A DNA stretch of 8,600 bases from Treponema sp. (lineage in GTDB: Bacteria > Spirochaetota > Spirochaetia > Treponematales > Breznakiellaceae). Shown one piece after another: positions 7,118 to 8,600 of the stretch. Numbering within the stretch: the stretch's first letter is position 1; each line of letters opens with the position of its first letter. A model generated the notes under the pieces. It saw only the letters and a program-made list of their open reading frames with translations, was not told the DNA's origin and made no database searches. Where the stretch lies: contig JAIRXT010000162.1 of assembly GCA_031268125.1 (NCBI GenBank), positions 1-8,600 on the forward strand. Reading direction: 5' to 3'. The position numbers and the translations under genes are program-made.

Positions 7118-8087
7118 GGCCGGCACGGAAACAGCGAAGACGGTGTCCCGTTCCAATCTCCCTCATTTCGGGATGTTCCGCAAAACACCGTTCCTCCGCC
7201 AGAGCGCAGCGGGGGGCAAAGGGACAACCTTCCCCGCCGTCCGCCGCAAAGCCCGCCGGGGGAGGGACGGCCGGAGGGGAAGTTCCCGGCCCGGAGAAGC
7301 CCTTATCCCCGCTTACCGAAGAAAACAAAAGCCGGGTATAAGGGTGCCGGGCCTCCCGGTACAGATCCGCCGCCGGGGCCTCCTCCGCCAGTTCCCCCTG
7401 GTACATTACCCCGATACGGTCGCAAAAATAACAGGCAACTCTAAGATCGTGGGCAATAAAGAGGAACGAAATCCCCCGTTTGTCCCGAATGTCCAGAAGC
7501 AGATTCAAAATCTGGCCCTGGATCGAGACATCCAGGGCGCTTACCACCTCGTCGCAGATTAAAAGCTCCGGCTGCATCAAAAGCCCCCGGGCAATGGAGA
7601 TCCGCTGCCGCTGCCCGCCGGAAAATTCAGAAGGCCGTTTTTCCAGGTCCTCCGGGGAAAGCCCCGCCTCCACAAGTATATGGGCGGCCTCCTCCCGGGC
7701 CTGTTTTTCCCCCGGAAAGCGGGAAGAATGGCGGTAGCCGGAGACCAGTACGTCGTAGACCGGCATCCGGGGGTTCAGCGAGCGGGCGGGGTCCTGAAAA
7801 ACGTACTTTACCCGTTCCCGGTAATCCTTAAGGGCCCTGCCGGAAAGACTGCGGACATCCTCATCCCGGCAGCGAATGGTTCCCCCGTCAGCCTCGTACA
7901 TCCGTACCAAAAGCCGGGCCGTCGTCGTCTTGCCGCAGCCGGATTCCCCGGCCAGGCCGTAGGTTTCATTCTCCCCAATGGAAAACGAAACTCCGTTCAC
8001 CGCATGGACAAAGCGGCCGAAGCGGGCGAAAAAACCCGCCTCCAGATTAAAGCTCTTCCGCAAATTTTCTACAGAAATAACCGGCAT
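7107..8087 (-). CDS. OppF/DppF-type peptide ABC transporter ATP-binding protein
   Basis: Cytoplasmic ATPase subunit of an oligopeptide/dipeptide/nickel-type importer, 326 residues, the normal length. Every ABC element is intact: Walker A GESGCGKT (47-54), Q-loop Q98, signature SGGQRQR (156-162), Walker B LLICDE (175-180), D-loop SALD (183-186) and switch H213. The C-terminal oligopeptide-transporter extension begins with HPYTRLLF (248-255) and carries four cysteines, C288, C294, C301 and C319, the spacing seen in OppD/DppD-type proteins and proposed in some to hold an iron-sulfur cluster. An in-frame TAG 9 nt upstream of the ATG makes 8087 the first possible start. The ribosome site there is poor (GGTGG about 12 nt away). 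OppF normally works as a heterodimer with OppD on two permeases, but none of these is visible beside it. It precedes lhr with a one-base overlap, which is unusual company. The transported substrate is unknown. The symbol is withheld because oppF and dppF cannot be separated here. Confidence 0.92.
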   Translation of the reverse strand: MPVISVENLRKSFNLEAGFFARFGRFVHAVNGVSFSIGENETYGLAGESGCGKTTTARLLVRMYEADGGTIRCRDEDVRSLSGRALKDYRERVKYVFQDPARSLNPRMPVYDVLVSGYRHSSRFPGEKQAREEAAHILVEAGLSPEDLEKRPSEFSGGQRQRISIARGLLMQPELLICDEVVSALDVSIQGQILNLLLDIRDKRGISFLFIAHDLRVACYFCDRIGVMYQGELAEEAPAADLYREARHPYTRLLFSSVSGDKGFSGPGTSPPAVPPPAGFAADGGEGCPFAPRCALAEERCFAEHPEMREIGTGHRLRCFRAGREG

Positions 8088-8110
8088 GTCTTTATTCTAC
8101 CACCAACGGA

Positions 8111-8142
8111 GGCGCCCCGCGCCCGGTTTTGTACTTTTTTTT
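8111..8142 (+). terminator. Terminator-like hairpin facing the plus strand, in the tauE/safE-ATPase gap
   Basis: On the plus strand, GGCGC (8111-8115), loop CCC and GCGCC (8119-8123) form a 5-bp all-GC stem. Next come CGG, TTTT (8127-8130), GTAC and a run of eight T (8135-8142). The shape is that of a Rho-independent terminator for leftward-to-rightward transcription, yet both flanking genes are on the minus strand. For minus-strand transcripts the T run becomes an A tract before the hairpin, which then lies in the ATPase leader about 24 nt before its ATG. The stem is short, so termination is uncertain. The rest of the 96-bp gap (8088-8183) is AT-rich with no promoter I can defend. Confidence 0.35.
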
Positions 8143-8183
8143 GAAAATTTGTTGATACCGATCCAATCCCAAAACTCGGTTAG

Positions 8184-8600
8184 TTACAGAAACAGCAGGG
8201 CCGCGGAGATAACCGTCATCACATACACAATGGTCCGGTACAGCGGCTCGGAGACCCTTTTAACCACCAAAATCCCCAGGACCGCCCCCGCAAGAATAAA
8301 GGGAATCATCGTAATATCAAACAAAAGACCTTCCGCCGTAATGTTACGCCACACAAAATGCTGCAGGGGGATCTTCAGGTAATTCACAATCATAAAAAAC
8401 CAGGCAGCGGTCCCCACAAAACTCGCCTTGGGCAGCCTGACCGAAAGGAGGAACACCGACATGATAGGCCCTGCGGCGTTCCCGATCATCGTTGAAAAAC
8501 CCCCCAGGACCCCGAAAACGGCGGAGAACCACCATTGTCCCGGCGCGGGGGCGTCTTTTCCCCGCCGGTCGTTCCAGAACATCACTCCCAGGCCCGCCAG
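8184..8600 (-). CDS. TauE/SafE family membrane protein, C-terminal half (runs off right edge)
   Basis: Inner-membrane transporter of the TauE/SafE (formerly DUF81) family. Members are linked to export of sulfite, sulfoacetate or other small organosulfur anions, though most have no proven substrate. The last 138 codons are present, against roughly 250 for a whole protein, and the frame is open to position 8600, so the true start lies outside. The family repeat motif is clear in VLGGFSTMIGNAAGPIMSVFLL. Further hydrophobic helices are VGTAAWFFMIVNYL, ITMIPFILAGAVLGILVV and TIVYVMTVISAALLFL. A charged loop (WNDRRGKDAPAPGQ) separates the missing N-terminal half from this one, as expected for the two-repeat fold. 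A GTG-ATG pair at 8585-8580 could be mistaken for a start, but the family's first half would then be missing. It lies 96 bp upstream of the ATPase gene on the same strand and may be co-transcribed with it. Confidence 0.85.
   Translation of the reverse strand: MAGLGVMFWNDRRGKDAPAPGQWWFSAVFGVLGGFSTMIGNAAGPIMSVFLLSVRLPKASFVGTAAWFFMIVNYLKIPLQHFVWRNITAEGLLFDITMIPFILAGAVLGILVVKRVSEPLYRTIVYVMTVISAALLFL

Noticed and set aside
7108..7227. 40-codon upstream extension of lhr to 7227
   Set aside because: It would overlap the conserved C-terminal cysteine region of the ATPase and gives no Lhr-like residues. The TGATG junction at 7107 is a better start.
5801..7341. Two plus-strand open frames (5801-6598 and 6595-7341) overlapping by 4 bases, like coupled genes
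   Set aside because: Both are antisense to lhr motifs or the ATPase tail and have low-complexity Ser/Arg/Pro-rich translations. The overlap is coincidental.
8157..8180. Inverted repeat ACCGA/TCGGT just after the tauE/safE stop as its terminator
   Set aside because: The stem has only 5 bp with a 14-base loop and is followed by a mixed AT stretch, not a clean T run. Too weak to call.
8098..8183. Minus-strand promoter for the ATPase-lhr unit
   Set aside because: The gap is AT-rich and offers pieces such as TTGGAT, TATCAA and TACAAA, but no pair has acceptable spacing, so none was listed.

Overview
The window is GC-rich, tightly packed bacterial DNA holding five protein genes and no recognisable RNA genes, mobile elements or CRISPR arrays. 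Four genes lie on the minus strand and one on the plus strand. Two genes run off the ends. The family mix (a MATE pump of the GGAVVVSQYLG type, an OppF-like ATPase, a full-length Lhr helicase, a GH63-type glycosidase) does not fix the taxon. A spirochaete is my weak guess from protein style only and should not be relied on.

Layout, left to right. Positions 1-581 (minus) are the N-terminal third or more of a MATE-family multidrug/Na+ antiporter. A 154-bp divergent intergenic region (582-735) separates it from a plus-strand glycosidase gene (736-2568) of the GH63/MGH1-like (alpha/alpha)6-barrel group. That intergenic region holds a strong ribosome binding site, a possible promoter, an imperfect direct repeat and a small inverted repeat. 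The glycosidase gene converges, with only 3 bp between stop codons, on a 4.5-kb minus-strand gene for a full-length Lhr-type helicase (2572-7107). Directly upstream of lhr, with a TGATG stop/start overlap, is an OppF/DppF-type ABC transporter ATPase (7107-8087). Beyond a 96-bp gap is the C-terminal half of a TauE/SafE-family membrane protein (8184-8600), also on the minus strand.

How the genes relate. The ATPase and Lhr are almost certainly translated from one transcript, and the TauE/SafE gene may be part of the same unit. No permease, substrate-binding protein or OppD partner is visible near the ATPase, so here it looks like an orphan subunit. The glycosidase has both expected catalytic acids but no transporter or regulator beside it, so its substrate cannot be read from context. 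Most of the window looks like ordinary chromosomal housekeeping and transport genes. I did not find a convincing new system. The points most worth a second look are the ATPase-Lhr coupling, the repeats in the divergent promoter region, and a terminator-like hairpin that faces the wrong way for its neighbours.
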